From: Fimenecus sp045595185
Lineage (GTDB): Bacteria; Bacillota; Clostridia; Oscillospirales; Acutalibacteraceae
Assembly: GCA_045595185.1 (NCBI GenBank)
Contig: JAZNZX010000059.1
Location: 1-64,000, forward strand
Direction of reading: 5' to 3'
DNA: 64,000 nucleotides
Shown here piece by piece: positions 51,601 to 60,227 of the stretch. The translations under genes were made by a program, and so were the position numbers. Under the pieces are notes generated by a model. That model did not search any database. It was not told the DNA's origin and worked only from the letters and a program-made list of their open reading frames with translations. Every line of letters begins with the position of its first letter. Position 1 is the stretch's first letter.

Positions 51601-54600
51601 GATATTGCTGACGGTTGGTATATCATCACAGGTACTGACGACCAGGGTGATGTTTCAACAGGTGCATTGACACATACTGCTCATTTATCAGGTGGTTTTG
51701 TTTCTGACGGTTCAACAGGTATCCCTGCAAGTACAGCAGATGCTTGGTATTTCCAGAAGATTTCAAACGGTACATACTATATTTACTATGAAAAAGCTGA
51801 CGGTACAAAACAGTACCTTACAATCAGTAATAACCAGGTTTATGTATCAACAGCACCATATGCTCTTTCTGTAACAACAGATACAAGTGGTAATGTGACA
51901 ATCGGTTTCGGTTCAACTTACCTTAACTATAGCGGTGGTACAAGTCAGCAGGTATATTGGTACTCAACAGCAACAAACCTCAAGCTTTACTATGTAGATG
52001 AATCAGACGATGGTAGTTCAACTACAACAACTACATATACAATTGAAGGACAGGTTACAGATTCAACTGAACTTGCTTCACTTGAGGACGGTTGGTATAT
52101 TCTTAAAGGTGCAGGCTGGGGCAATGTTTCAACAGGTGCAATTACGCATACTGCACATTCTTCAGGCGGTTTACAGACCGACGGAACCAGTGCAACTGCA
52201 GTACCAACTACAACTGACAATGTAATGTGGTACTTTGAAAAGCAGTCAGGCGAAGCATATTACATTTACTATTTCGATGATAGTGGTGTAAAGCAGTATA
52301 TGACTCTTTCATCAAGTACAATTACTATCAGTACATCTCCACAAGAACTTACTGTTGCAGCTTCAGGCTCAACAATAACTATTGGTGCTTCAAACGGATA
52401 TTATGTTGACTTCTGCGGTAACGAAAATTGTGCACAGCACGTTGCTACTTGGTCTTCAGGTACATCAATTTATGTATACAAAGTTAATGAAGAAACCGTA
52501 ACAGGTGGCGCAACATCAACTACAACTGTTACACAGGTGACAAATACAAGCAGTCTTGACGGCGAATATATTATCACAGGTTCTGACGACCAGGGTGCTT
52601 ACACTTATGGTGCGGCTACACATACATTAAAGTCAGGCGGTCTTACTCCATCAAATACAACAGCTCCGTTTACAGCTGACGAAAATAATACATGGATTAT
52701 TGAACCGACAGATGACGGATATTATTACATTTACTATACAGAAAACGGCACTAACTATTATATTGTTATTACTGATGGTAATGTAACAACATCAACTACA
52801 GCTACAAAGCTTACAATTACAAGCAACGGCAGTACAGCAGTTATCGGTGACTCAACAAACACATATCAGCTTAACTACTACGGTAACTCATCAAGCGTTA
52901 TCAGTGAGTGGAATCCGGGTACAGCAATCACATTCTATAAGGTTGAAACTGTTACAACGTCAGCAAATGGTGTTACAATGTGGTTACCGACAGCATCAAC
53001 TGAACTTGCTGCTCCTGTTGAAAATGGCGAATATGTAATTTACAATAGCAACTATATTGTAGGTGGAGAAACAAAGACAAATTATCATAGCAGTTTAGGT
53101 AGAGATGTTTACGGCTTTGTAAGAGTTGCTGAAACTCCAACAGACAATGTAATTACAGCACTCAGAACAAATGCTTATACATTCACTCTTGTTGATGGTA
53201 CAACAAATGAGTACTATATCACAAACAGCGAAGGTAAGTATGTCACAATGGATTCTGAATATGAAGTTACATTAAGTGATACTGCAGAGTCTGTTTATGT
53301 TTACGGTACTGATGATAACAGAGTAGTTATCTATAATAATAGTGCTAATTTCGATAACTTCCAGGATGCAAACGACATGTTCTGTTCTTGGGGAGGGTCA
53401 CATACAAGTGCTGGTTCAAACCAGATAATGACTCTCTACAAGAACGAAAATTCTACAGGTAGTATGGATGTTCCTGCTGAAAAACTTGCTCTTTACAATG
53501 CTCTTGTAGAAGGTATCCAGTATGCTCCGGGTACATATTCAGCTTCAACATACAACACACTCTTTACAGCTCTTGAAGACGGTTATGCTATTCTTGAAGA
53601 TGACAGTGCTTCAACAACTGATATTGACGCAGCAACTCTTGCAATAACAAATGCAATTGCAGGTCTTGTAGTTGAAATGAAGTATATTCCGACAACACTT
53701 TGGAAATATGGTTATGTTCCTGATGGTGACACACCATATAATGACGGTGGTGCATTATTCAATACACAGACATATGCATCAATGGAAGAAATAATCAGAG
53801 CTGACGACGACCTTATGGCACAAATCGAAGAAGTTGTAGATTATACAGATGACGGTACAGCAATTTCTTGGGAAGATGGCGAAAGAGATACTGCTATTGA
53901 TGCAGCAGTTGCAATGTATGCACAGATTTATTCTCTTTCATTCACAGGTGCTCCTGTAACAGGTCAGTCAGATGTTTCAGACTTCCAGAAGACAAGATGG
54001 AATGTATGGTGTAAGTCAAATACTCAGGGTGCTGCTGAATCAACTGAAGAAGGTGCTTCAGTTCAGGGTCTTTTCAGCGCATTGCGTGTTGACGGACAAC
54101 CGGTTGACCATGCTGACTATGCAACTCTTCCATATGGCAATGCTATTGATAATTCAAACAGAGAAGCATTCAATACAAAAGATGGTCTTGAACTCACATA
54201 TACCGGAGGCGGTGCAGAGGTAACTCGAACTCTTCCTGCACTTAACAACATTAGTGTTCACCTCAACGATATGTTCGTTAAGGAAGATGTTTATGCTAAC
54301 GGTGTTGATGATAGTGAAGGTTATTCAAAGAAATATTGGGACCTTTCATTCCCACTTCTTACAACTACTAACGAATACGGTATCAACACATATGTTTACG
54401 ACAGCTCAAGTAATGAATATGTGTTCCAGGCAAGCTTTGATGACGATAACAACACAGCATCTGCAGTTTTGACTCCTGTTGATGATTGGTCAATTAACCT
54501 TAACAGTAAGGGTACAGGTAATGGTTTCTTCCCATTCAACTACCAGCAGGGCAAAACAACATATACAGGTGAAAATGCGATTTATCACTACGCATTTAAC

Positions 54601-57192
54601 TACAATATGGAATTCTATATTCCACTTTCAGGTACTTATGCTGACGGCGAAGACGTAGTATTCGAATTCTCAGGTGACGATGACGTTCTTGTTTACATCG
54701 ACGATGTTCTCGTTCTTGATAACGGTGGTCTTCACGGTGCTCGAACAGCAGCGATTAACTTCACAGATGCAACTCTTACATATCAGTATGCTATGGACGT
54801 TGACTCAGAGCTTGATACTGTTGTTGAAAACACAACTGAAAACGCTACAGTTTATGCATACGACGACCCTAATAAGGCAGATGTATGTAACGGTGACGAG
54901 CTTGCTGCTCTTGATAAGCTTAATGAAGTTCGTACAGACGGTGACTATCATACATTCAGCTTCTACTTTATCGAGCGTGGTTCAACAGACTCAAACTGTG
55001 AAATGAGCTTTAACCTTCAGGAAACTTCTGAACACGTTCGTATGTACGACCAGACAATCGTTCTTGACAGCGGTCTTCCTGTTGAAGATTTCAGCATTAC
55101 AGATGACAACTTCCTTTCACAGGATGGTATTGATGCAGGTACTAAGACAATGCTCCTTGGTATCGTTGAAGGTAACACACCTGTTAACGACATTGTCAGC
55201 TTTGACGAGGTTGATAACCTTTATGATACATTTGCTGCATCAGGTGACATACTAACTGTTCCTAATATGAAGTACGGTGATTGTACTGTCACAAGAGTTG
55301 ACGATACTGAATACAGAGATAACGCTATCGTATCTTATACACCAAAGACAATAAGAATGACTGGCGAAGATTACTTCTATGTATGCTCTAAGGTTACTGA
55401 TGACCCGACTTATGCTGAAGGCACAGTTTACTATGAGTATGAAAAGGTAACATTTATCCCTGCATCTTCAGTTTACTTTGAAGATAACTTTGGCGATGAC
55501 ATCAGCTTTACTGATGGTACAACTACTGACAGTTCAGGTCACGGTACTTGGATAACAGAAGGTGATGCAACTGCTTTTGCAGATGCAAAACAGTCTGCTG
55601 ACTTTGTTGGTGACAGTTCAACAAATCCATATGGCTATGACGATGCTTATGCAGGCACAGACGAAAATGATACAAAGGATTATACACAGTACAGTGGTTT
55701 CTCAGCACAGAAGGTAACAGTAAGTGCTGCAAACAACGCTAAGAACGGTGGTACTAATCCGACTGTTGAATTTACATTCACAGGTACAGGTTTTGATGTT
55801 ATCAGTATGACTGATAACACAACAGGTACATTCTACATGGAAATCTTCGATGAGAATGGTACACGAGTTGGCAAGAGAAGTGTAGTTGATACATACTATG
55901 GTTATGCTTACGGTCAGCTTTATGCAGATGCAAGTGGTAAAGCAACTCTTACTGAAACAGATAATGTTCTTTACAAGAGTGCTGACAACGAAGCATTAAC
56001 AAGAGAAGTAACATACTACTCAACTAACGATTTAGGTGAAACAATTGTTGTTCGCGAGCCTTCATATTTTGATGTTTCAGGTTATGGCTACACAGATACA
56101 CCAACATATTATGATGCAGACGGTAACCTTACAGAAACTGAAACTGAAAATATCGCTTATGCTTATGCTTACGCTTATGGCTGGGTAACAGCAGGTGATG
56201 TTGAAGGTCTTTATCAGATTCCTGTAATTAAGAAGACAGGTCTTAACTATGGTACATACACAGTTGTTCTTACAGCAATGTACACAGCAATGTTCGACCA
56301 TACAGGTGAAGGACAGTTTGACCTTTATTTCGACGCTATCCGTATTTATGATATGGCAGGTAAGGATGACGGAATAGATTCATCAATTCTTACTGAATAT
56401 AAGCAGGACAATGAATCATATCCAAACTACCTTTCAATCAAGGATATGCTTATTGGTGCAGATTCTCTTTCTAAGGATTCATCAACTCAGGGTGTTGTAT
56501 TTATCGACGGTATCGCAGCACTTGATAACGACCTTGAAAAATATAAACTCGCAGGTCCTAATAACGAGCTTTACCTTGCAAAGGGTCAGGCTGTTGCATT
56601 TGAAATCTGGGCTACTGCAGTTCCTGATGAAGTTCAGCTTGGTATGAAGTCAGTTAAGGGTAACCCTGTTGTTAAGATTACTTACAATGGTCAGGAAAAT
56701 ACTAAAGACCCATTAACACTCAAGACTGCTACTGAAATGAATTACATCGTAAACAACTTACTTCCAACTGATGGTAAGCTTACATGGTCAGAGGTCGTAA
56801 TTGACGGTACTGTATATTACAGAACAGGTACAGTTGTAATTCAGAACACAGCAGATGATGACAGTATTCTTTCTCTTACAAGTATGAAGTGGACATTTAC
56901 AGGCGTTGATCAGCACGGACACTACGAAACAGCATTACCTGAAACACCTGCTGTAATGTCATTCATGGCAAGAAGAACAACTGTTACTGATGCTTACTCA
57001 ATGATGGGTGCTAACGATACTACTGATTCAGACGAAACAATTGATAATGGCGATACAGGTGAAGATGTAATTCCTGACGATGACGAAGGTACAAACGATA
57101 CTACTGAAGAGCCTCAGGAAGAACTCACTTGGATTCAGAAAATCATTAGAGCAATTAAAAACTTCTTTAAGAAGATTTTTGGCATGGCTTAA
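48661..57192 (+). CDS. Giant secreted multidomain glycoside hydrolase family 2 protein
   Basis: A 2843-residue protein. Order: signal peptide (1-39, ending KASAA), GH2 sugar-binding domain (about 45-180), Ig-like domain (185-300), GH2 barrel (305-600) with acid/base E472 in WDVGNELNEG and likely nucleophile E553 in YVSTETASA, DUF4982/Ig-like parts (680-960), three related modules opening with DGWYI/DGEYI (about 965-1435) and a more distant fourth (1440-1600), a FIVAR-like helical bundle (about 1600-1675), a fibro-slime-type domain with SGDDDVLVYIDDVLVLDNGG (about 1995-2020), further beta modules, and an acidic stretch before an amphipathic tail (IRAIKNFFKKIFG). It probably removes galactose or glucuronate outside the cell. 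There is no LPXTG. The ATG at 48661 is seven bases after AAGGGGAG. Confidence 0.88.
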   Translation: MKKTMKRRLQKATAILLSAIMVLSVFAVMPADLFKASAATSELFEDRLELDFNNNWKFNLGDESGAYAKAYDDSAWETVELPHDFSISQDFFSGDNIEGESGNLPGGTGWYRKTFIMSTDARDQAVYLNFDGSYKDTYVYVNGELIGENHYGYNSFTFEISEYLVCNGTTANIVAVKVENQLPSSRWYSGSGIYRDVTMTIVDPVHVDLYGTYVTTPNLESSNGTDGTVNAEITLANTNYDETVTVTAQILDASGNAVSAAVSTEVVAGGVMSGHDATVVELTPTMSNPLLWNSWDLGTPNLYTLRVQVLKSGTVVDTYDTDFGYRWFEWDADEGFSLNGTNVKLEGVCMHHDQGALGASQAYDAIYRQVAILKDMGCNTIRTSHGSPSDVFMDICNELGMLVMDEFFDGWDTAKNSNTNDFSVYFDEVIDTTTNKILNAEADQMWYEFVVTQTVKRDRNDPAVVIWDVGNELNEGASTGDFTTIAQNMQTIIDELDPTRPICQGNNGPGDSAKAAVDGFMDVIGGNYNTADWISLMTGTSDSRSSKPYVSTETASAISTRGHYSTPYYHSVLTMTNAADSNYDINAYDTGKVSWGQVAAAAWYNTIIYDWNSGEYVWTGFDYIGEPTPYNAPYGVSTAGYPSTSYFGIIDTAGFGKDTYYLYRSMWNEHSTTAHIVPGTWDSSELYVDSSGYVDVAVYSNAAKIELLGDGDVIARATSNTTTTGAGHKYQTWTETAVDTSNVNTTEFYSGDGKDFYSQFHVKYSAYNTISVKAYDESGAEITDAVGTKSVSNTTATKITAKAWTYDGFTADGDSYAYIEYTAVDANGNFDSTYNGTLNLVLEGNEAVIIGVDNGDPVTTQKFQQASALTSDTTATIQMFNGKALAILRTTEEVGDVELTATSDVSVEGATIEVNAEADDELIDEFEEIIDQPDDLKYEATLYDEYEILKNNILGGGDNSLEADYTLYSAYPDGTTVTNMDIADGWYIITGTDDQGDVSTGALTHTAHLSGGFVSDGSTGIPASTADAWYFQKISNGTYYIYYEKADGTKQYLTISNNQVYVSTAPYALSVTTDTSGNVTIGFGSTYLNYSGGTSQQVYWYSTATNLKLYYVDESDDGSSTTTTTYTIEGQVTDSTELASLEDGWYILKGAGWGNVSTGAITHTAHSSGGLQTDGTSATAVPTTTDNVMWYFEKQSGEAYYIYYFDDSGVKQYMTLSSSTITISTSPQELTVAASGSTITIGASNGYYVDFCGNENCAQHVATWSSGTSIYVYKVNEETVTGGATSTTTVTQVTNTSSLDGEYIITGSDDQGAYTYGAATHTLKSGGLTPSNTTAPFTADENNTWIIEPTDDGYYYIYYTENGTNYYIVITDGNVTTSTTATKLTITSNGSTAVIGDSTNTYQLNYYGNSSSVISEWNPGTAITFYKVETVTTSANGVTMWLPTASTELAAPVENGEYVIYNSNYIVGGETKTNYHSSLGRDVYGFVRVAETPTDNVITALRTNAYTFTLVDGTTNEYYITNSEGKYVTMDSEYEVTLSDTAESVYVYGTDDNRVVIYNNSANFDNFQDANDMFCSWGGSHTSAGSNQIMTLYKNENSTGSMDVPAEKLALYNALVEGIQYAPGTYSASTYNTLFTALEDGYAILEDDSASTTDIDAATLAITNAIAGLVVEMKYIPTTLWKYGYVPDGDTPYNDGGALFNTQTYASMEEIIRADDDLMAQIEEVVDYTDDGTAISWEDGERDTAIDAAVAMYAQIYSLSFTGAPVTGQSDVSDFQKTRWNVWCKSNTQGAAESTEEGASVQGLFSALRVDGQPVDHADYATLPYGNAIDNSNREAFNTKDGLELTYTGGGAEVTRTLPALNNISVHLNDMFVKEDVYANGVDDSEGYSKKYWDLSFPLLTTTNEYGINTYVYDSSSNEYVFQASFDDDNNTASAVLTPVDDWSINLNSKGTGNGFFPFNYQQGKTTYTGENAIYHYAFNYNMEFYIPLSGTYADGEDVVFEFSGDDDVLVYIDDVLVLDNGGLHGARTAAINFTDATLTYQYAMDVDSELDTVVENTTENATVYAYDDPNKADVCNGDELAALDKLNEVRTDGDYHTFSFYFIERGSTDSNCEMSFNLQETSEHVRMYDQTIVLDSGLPVEDFSITDDNFLSQDGIDAGTKTMLLGIVEGNTPVNDIVSFDEVDNLYDTFAASGDILTVPNMKYGDCTVTRVDDTEYRDNAIVSYTPKTIRMTGEDYFYVCSKVTDDPTYAEGTVYYEYEKVTFIPASSVYFEDNFGDDISFTDGTTTDSSGHGTWITEGDATAFADAKQSADFVGDSSTNPYGYDDAYAGTDENDTKDYTQYSGFSAQKVTVSAANNAKNGGTNPTVEFTFTGTGFDVISMTDNTTGTFYMEIFDENGTRVGKRSVVDTYYGYAYGQLYADASGKATLTETDNVLYKSADNEALTREVTYYSTNDLGETIVVREPSYFDVSGYGYTDTPTYYDADGNLTETETENIAYAYAYAYGWVTAGDVEGLYQIPVIKKTGLNYGTYTVVLTAMYTAMFDHTGEGQFDLYFDAIRIYDMAGKDDGIDSSILTEYKQDNESYPNYLSIKDMLIGADSLSKDSSTQGVVFIDGIAALDNDLEKYKLAGPNNELYLAKGQAVAFEIWATAVPDEVQLGMKSVKGNPVVKITYNGQENTKDPLTLKTATEMNYIVNNLLPTDGKLTWSEVVIDGTVYYRTGTVVIQNTADDDSILSLTSMKWTFTGVDQHGHYETALPETPAVMSFMARRTTVTDAYSMMGANDTTDSDETIDNGDTGEDVIPDDDEGTNDTTEEPQEELTWIQKIIRAIKNFFKKIFGMA
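51555..52967 (+). repeat. Three tandem DGWYI-type modules in the GH2 protein
   Basis: Three in-frame modules of about 150 residues (near 51555-52050, 52050-52530, 52531-52967). Each has D-G-x-Y-I-I/L, a V-S-T-G-A-x-T-H-T or similar stretch, YYIYY and a final strand with a Lys-Tyr or Phe-Tyr. The pattern suggests beta-trefoil or similar binding domains. They differ enough to be old duplications. Confidence 0.65.
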
Positions 57193-57215
57193 ATTTGAAG
57201 GGAGGATATAGGATA

Positions 57216-57458
57216 ATGAAAAAAACTTATGTAAAACCACAAATTGCATATGAATCATTCCAACTTTCAACAAGCATTGCTGCAAGCTGTGCATTGTTAG
57301 GTACACAGTCTGCACAGTATGTTTGTCCGGTAACTGACCCGGACTCAGGATTTATACTCTTTGTAGATGATGTTGCATCACCTTGTGATACTGTACCGGT
57401 AAACGGTAGTATTTGCTACGACGTTCCTGTAGCAAACTGGAATGTATTCTCATCATAA
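57216..57458 (+). CDS. Candidate RiPP precursor peptide
   Basis: An 80-residue peptide. Residues 1-24 look like a leader: MKKTYVKPQIAYESFQLSTS followed by IAAS, a phrase pattern (K-x-Y-x-K-P, E-S-F-x-L-S) I associate with small gut-Clostridia peptides near radical SAM genes. The rest has four Cys (25, 37, 57, 67), is rich in Asp, Pro, Val and Ser, and ends NWNVFSS. There is no classical signal peptide. It lies 23 bases after the giant GH2 gene and upstream of a lipoprotein, an HprK-like protein and a radical SAM/SPASM enzyme. A strong hairpin directly follows, as is common for precursor genes. GGAGG fixes the start at 57216. Confidence 0.65.
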   Translation: MKKTYVKPQIAYESFQLSTSIAASCALLGTQSAQYVCPVTDPDSGFILFVDDVASPCDTVPVNGSICYDVPVANWNVFSS

Positions 57459-57467
57459 ATAAAATAT

Positions 57468-57501
57468 AACGGAGTTCGTCATAGCGATGGTGAACTCCGT
57501 T
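57468..57501 (+). terminator. Hairpin after the precursor peptide gene
   Basis: A perfect 10-bp stem (AACGGAGTTC with GAACTCCGTT), a 14-base loop and a weak T-tract (ACTTTTGG). It may give partial termination, so the precursor would be made in excess over the enzymes. Confidence 0.7.
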
Positions 57502-57518
57502 ACTTTTGGGATTAGATT

Positions 57519-58229
57519 ATGAAGCTTTATAAAAAAATTATTGTAACTTTTTTGAGCCTTTTAATTGTTGTGGGACTTTGTGCTTGTAACAAAGAGGATG
57601 ATAATGTCAATAAAGAAGAACCGATGGACAGAATTACTGTTGCAACTGAAGAAGTTGATGTTGAACAGGTGTCCGGCTTTGAGGAAAAAAAGTCAGAGGA
57701 CTCTCAAATTGGTGTTACTGTTGATAATTTCCTTAAAATCATCAGCATTGGTGAAAGAGATGGTGTTCTCAGCGTTTTTGTAAGAAATGTTTCTGACGAA
57801 GACATTCAATATGCCCTTTTAAGTGTTGTGACAGAAGATGGCAGAGCAGAATTTCCAATTTCCACATTGACAAAAGGTGCAAGTGCCACTCTTCGTTGTA
57901 ATAACGGTTATGTTTTTGATGAAGAAACTGTTTATTACGGCTGGAAAATTGAAGATAAGGTAGTTTTTGAGGATAATCTTACTTGTTATCCTGATGTTTT
58001 TGAAATTGACGGTGTTGACGGATTTATTTCAATTAAAAATATTTCCGATAAAGACATTGAAGGCAAAATATATATTTATTATAAAAATGTTACTGACGGA
58101 GTTTATGACGATGGTGTGACATACAGAGCGTATGTTGATGGCCTTAAAAAAGGCGAAAAATCACAGGTTAAGACACAACATTATTTAAAGGACTCAAGTC
58201 GAATTTTATTTGTGACCTATGCAGAGTAA
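57519..58229 (+). CDS. Putative lipoprotein of the peptide-modification locus
   Basis: A 236-residue protein with a signal peptide and lipobox-like L20-C21-A22-C23, so Cys23 should be lipidated and the protein held on the outer face of the membrane. After an acidic linker (about 24-65) come two beta-rich repeats of about 80 residues (VRNVSDEDIQYALLSVV and IKNISDKDIEGKIYIYY show the shared phrase). This resembles FxLYD-type domains. Its end overlaps the HprK-like gene by 11 bases. The role is unknown; binding or export of the peptide is a guess from context. Confidence 0.6.
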   Translation: MKLYKKIIVTFLSLLIVVGLCACNKEDDNVNKEEPMDRITVATEEVDVEQVSGFEEKKSEDSQIGVTVDNFLKIISIGERDGVLSVFVRNVSDEDIQYALLSVVTEDGRAEFPISTLTKGASATLRCNNGYVFDEETVYYGWKIEDKVVFEDNLTCYPDVFEIDGVDGFISIKNISDKDIEGKIYIYYKNVTDGVYDDGVTYRAYVDGLKKGEKSQVKTQHYLKDSSRILFVTYAE

Positions 58230-59055
58230 GAAATACAAATTTTTTGATACTGTTATTCAGATTTTGACTCCTGATGAAATTGCTGATACAGAGCCATTTG
58301 TCAACTTTTTAAGCGAAGAAGAACCTGATTGTACTGTTACATTTGAATATGTGACAGAGTTACCTGATTTGCCTGAAAATGTGACTACTGATAATGAAAT
58401 CAGTTTTGTAACAGAAAATAATAAGAGTACGTGCTGGTATAGGAATCATGGTAAAGAAGGTTACTATGCCTGCCGCATTTTTGACGGTGAAAAACATCTT
58501 GTTCAGGTGCTTGATGAATATCGTGGAAAGCTTTGGAACGGAATAATTTTTAATCTTTTAGGATTTGAAGAAATTATTGCAAAGTATAATGGTGTTGTTT
58601 TACACGCTTCAGCAATATTAAAAAACGGAAAAATGATTCTTTTTACTGCACCTTGTGGTACAGGCAAGTCAACTCAGGCAGATTTGTGGAAAGAATATGC
58701 AGATGCCCTAATTGTTAACGGAGATAAGGCACTTGTAAGCTTGAAAGACGATGTAATTTTTGCTGGCGGACTTCCGTTTTCAGGTTCGTCGGATATTTGC
58801 GAAAATATTTCAGCACCTTTATGGGCGGTTGTCTGTTTGGGGCAGGCAAAAGAAAACAAAATCATAAAAATGAACTCAAGAGAAGCCTTTGTAGCATTGT
58901 TACAGGGCAATTATCGTTCGGGAATAACAAACGCATCTTCACAAAGAACAATGGATGTGTTAGAAAAGCTATGTAGCACTGTTACGGTGTACAGGTTTGA
59001 TTGTCTTCCTGACAAAACTGCAGTTGAATGTCTGAAAAAGGAGTTGGGAATATGA
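58219..59055 (+). CDS. HprK-like P-loop protein of the peptide-modification locus
   Basis: A 278-residue protein whose C-terminal two-thirds resemble HPr kinase: GVVLHASAILKNGKMILFTA leads into the P-loop (PCGTGKST, residues 145-152), then NGDKALVSL, GGLPFSGSSDI and a helical end. It is not the true HPr kinase, which has another N-terminal domain and the sequence LV-x-x-G at the P-loop exit. HprK-like proteins in lasso peptide clusters (for example PadeK in paeninodin) phosphorylate the peptide at a C-terminal Ser, and the precursor here ends in Ser-Ser. That function is inference. It overlaps the lipoprotein gene and the radical SAM gene. Confidence 0.7.
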   Translation: MQSKKYKFFDTVIQILTPDEIADTEPFVNFLSEEEPDCTVTFEYVTELPDLPENVTTDNEISFVTENNKSTCWYRNHGKEGYYACRIFDGEKHLVQVLDEYRGKLWNGIIFNLLGFEEIIAKYNGVVLHASAILKNGKMILFTAPCGTGKSTQADLWKEYADALIVNGDKALVSLKDDVIFAGGLPFSGSSDICENISAPLWAVVCLGQAKENKIIKMNSREAFVALLQGNYRSGITNASSQRTMDVLEKLCSTVTVYRFDCLPDKTAVECLKKELGI

Positions 59056-60116
59056 GTGTAGAACCAAAATTATCAACATATCTCCACTCAAAAGCTGTCG
59101 AAAAGGGAATTCCTCTTTCGGGTACATTTGAATTAACTTCGCGATGCAATTTCCGTTGTGAAATGTGCTATGTTCATGATGAATGTCATAGCAAAGACAA
59201 AATTTCAACAGAACAATGGTTAAATCTTGCCAAGGATGCAAGGGATTCAGGTACTCTTTTCCTGTTGCTTACAGGTGGCGAACCATTGATTCGTGATGAT
59301 TTCCCATATTTATATACAGAACTTAAGAAAATGGGCTTTATGTTGTCAATTAACACTAACGGAAGTCTGATACACAAACACATTGATTTATTTAAAAAAT
59401 ATCCGCCAGCAAGAGTGAATTTTTCTCTTTACGGTGCCGATGATGAAACTTATGAAAAGCTTTGTAAAACGAAGGTGTTCTCGCAGGTAATGGAAAACAT
59501 AAAAATGCTTAAGGAAATTGGAATTTCAGTTAAGCTTAACACGATTTTTACAAAGAGTAACAGTCATCAGTACAAGAAAATAATTGAAATTGCCGAAATG
59601 CTTGATGTTCCGTTAAGTACAACGGCTTACGCGTATCCTCAGGTGCGTTTGGATAAAGCTTTTGCTGAAAATACGGGCAGATTGACACCTCTTGAAGCTG
59701 CACAATGTACAGTTAATTGTGAAAAATATCGTTTTCGTAACGGTGATTTTTCAGTAAGAGCAAAACAAATTCTTGAAGAATCCAATGATGAAAAATGTGA
59801 CAGAGTTTCTTGTCGTGCAGGACGAGCAGCATATTGGATAACAAGTGAAGGTTTTATGCAACCTTGTGGAATGTTGCCTAAAATCAAGATAAATGTTTTT
59901 GAAAATGGCTTTGAAAATGCGTGGAAACAGTTGGTTGCAGAAGTAAAAGAAATTCGTTTGCCAAAAAAATGTACAAGCTGTAAGTATTCAAATGTTTGTC
60001 ACGCTTGTGCGGCAATGATTTATACGGAAACAGGATATTTTGACAGGATTCCTGAATATGTTTGTCAGATGAGTAAAAGTATTTATGATTTGACAAAGAA
60101 GGAACAAGAAAAATAA
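59052..60116 (+). CDS. Radical SAM/SPASM peptide-modifying enzyme
   Basis: A 354-residue enzyme. C32-x3-C36-x2-C39 (TSRCNFRCEMCYVHD) binds the SAM 4Fe-4S cluster; LLTGGEPLIRDDF near residue 75 and INTNGSLI near 100 are barrel motifs. The C-terminal SPASM region has Cys in CDRVSCRAG, QPCGML, CTSCKYSNVCHACAAM and a final VCQM, enough for two more clusters. SPASM enzymes make thioether, C-C or similar bonds on peptides or mature sulfatases. The ATG at 59052 lies eight bases after AAAGGAG and overlaps the HprK-like stop (ATGA). Its neighbour peptide has four Cys, fitting a thioether-forming role, which is inference. Confidence 0.85.
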   Translation: MSVEPKLSTYLHSKAVEKGIPLSGTFELTSRCNFRCEMCYVHDECHSKDKISTEQWLNLAKDARDSGTLFLLLTGGEPLIRDDFPYLYTELKKMGFMLSINTNGSLIHKHIDLFKKYPPARVNFSLYGADDETYEKLCKTKVFSQVMENIKMLKEIGISVKLNTIFTKSNSHQYKKIIEIAEMLDVPLSTTAYAYPQVRLDKAFAENTGRLTPLEAAQCTVNCEKYRFRNGDFSVRAKQILEESNDEKCDRVSCRAGRAAYWITSEGFMQPCGMLPKIKINVFENGFENAWKQLVAEVKEIRLPKKCTSCKYSNVCHACAAMIYTETGYFDRIPEYVCQMSKSIYDLTKKEQEK

Positions 60117-60127
60117 TATGAAAAATT

Positions 60128-60169
60128 AAGTGTTGCAAAGGGGACAACAAAAGTCCAGCTGCAACGCTT
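60128..60169 (+). terminator. Terminator of the peptide-modification locus
   Basis: AAGTGTTGCA pairs with TGCAACGCTT, with inner GGAC/GTCC, followed by AAATTTTTTTG. The arms closely match the terminator at 29774-29809. Confidence 0.85.
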
Positions 60170-60227
60170 AAATTTTTTTGTAAATATTTCACTATAAAGC
60201 ATCGTTAAATTTATAACAATTAACATA

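Noticed and set aside
58219..59055. True HPr kinase/phosphorylase (hprK)
   Set aside because: The N-terminal domain and P-loop surroundings differ, and the neighbours are peptide-modification genes and not lgt or ptsH.
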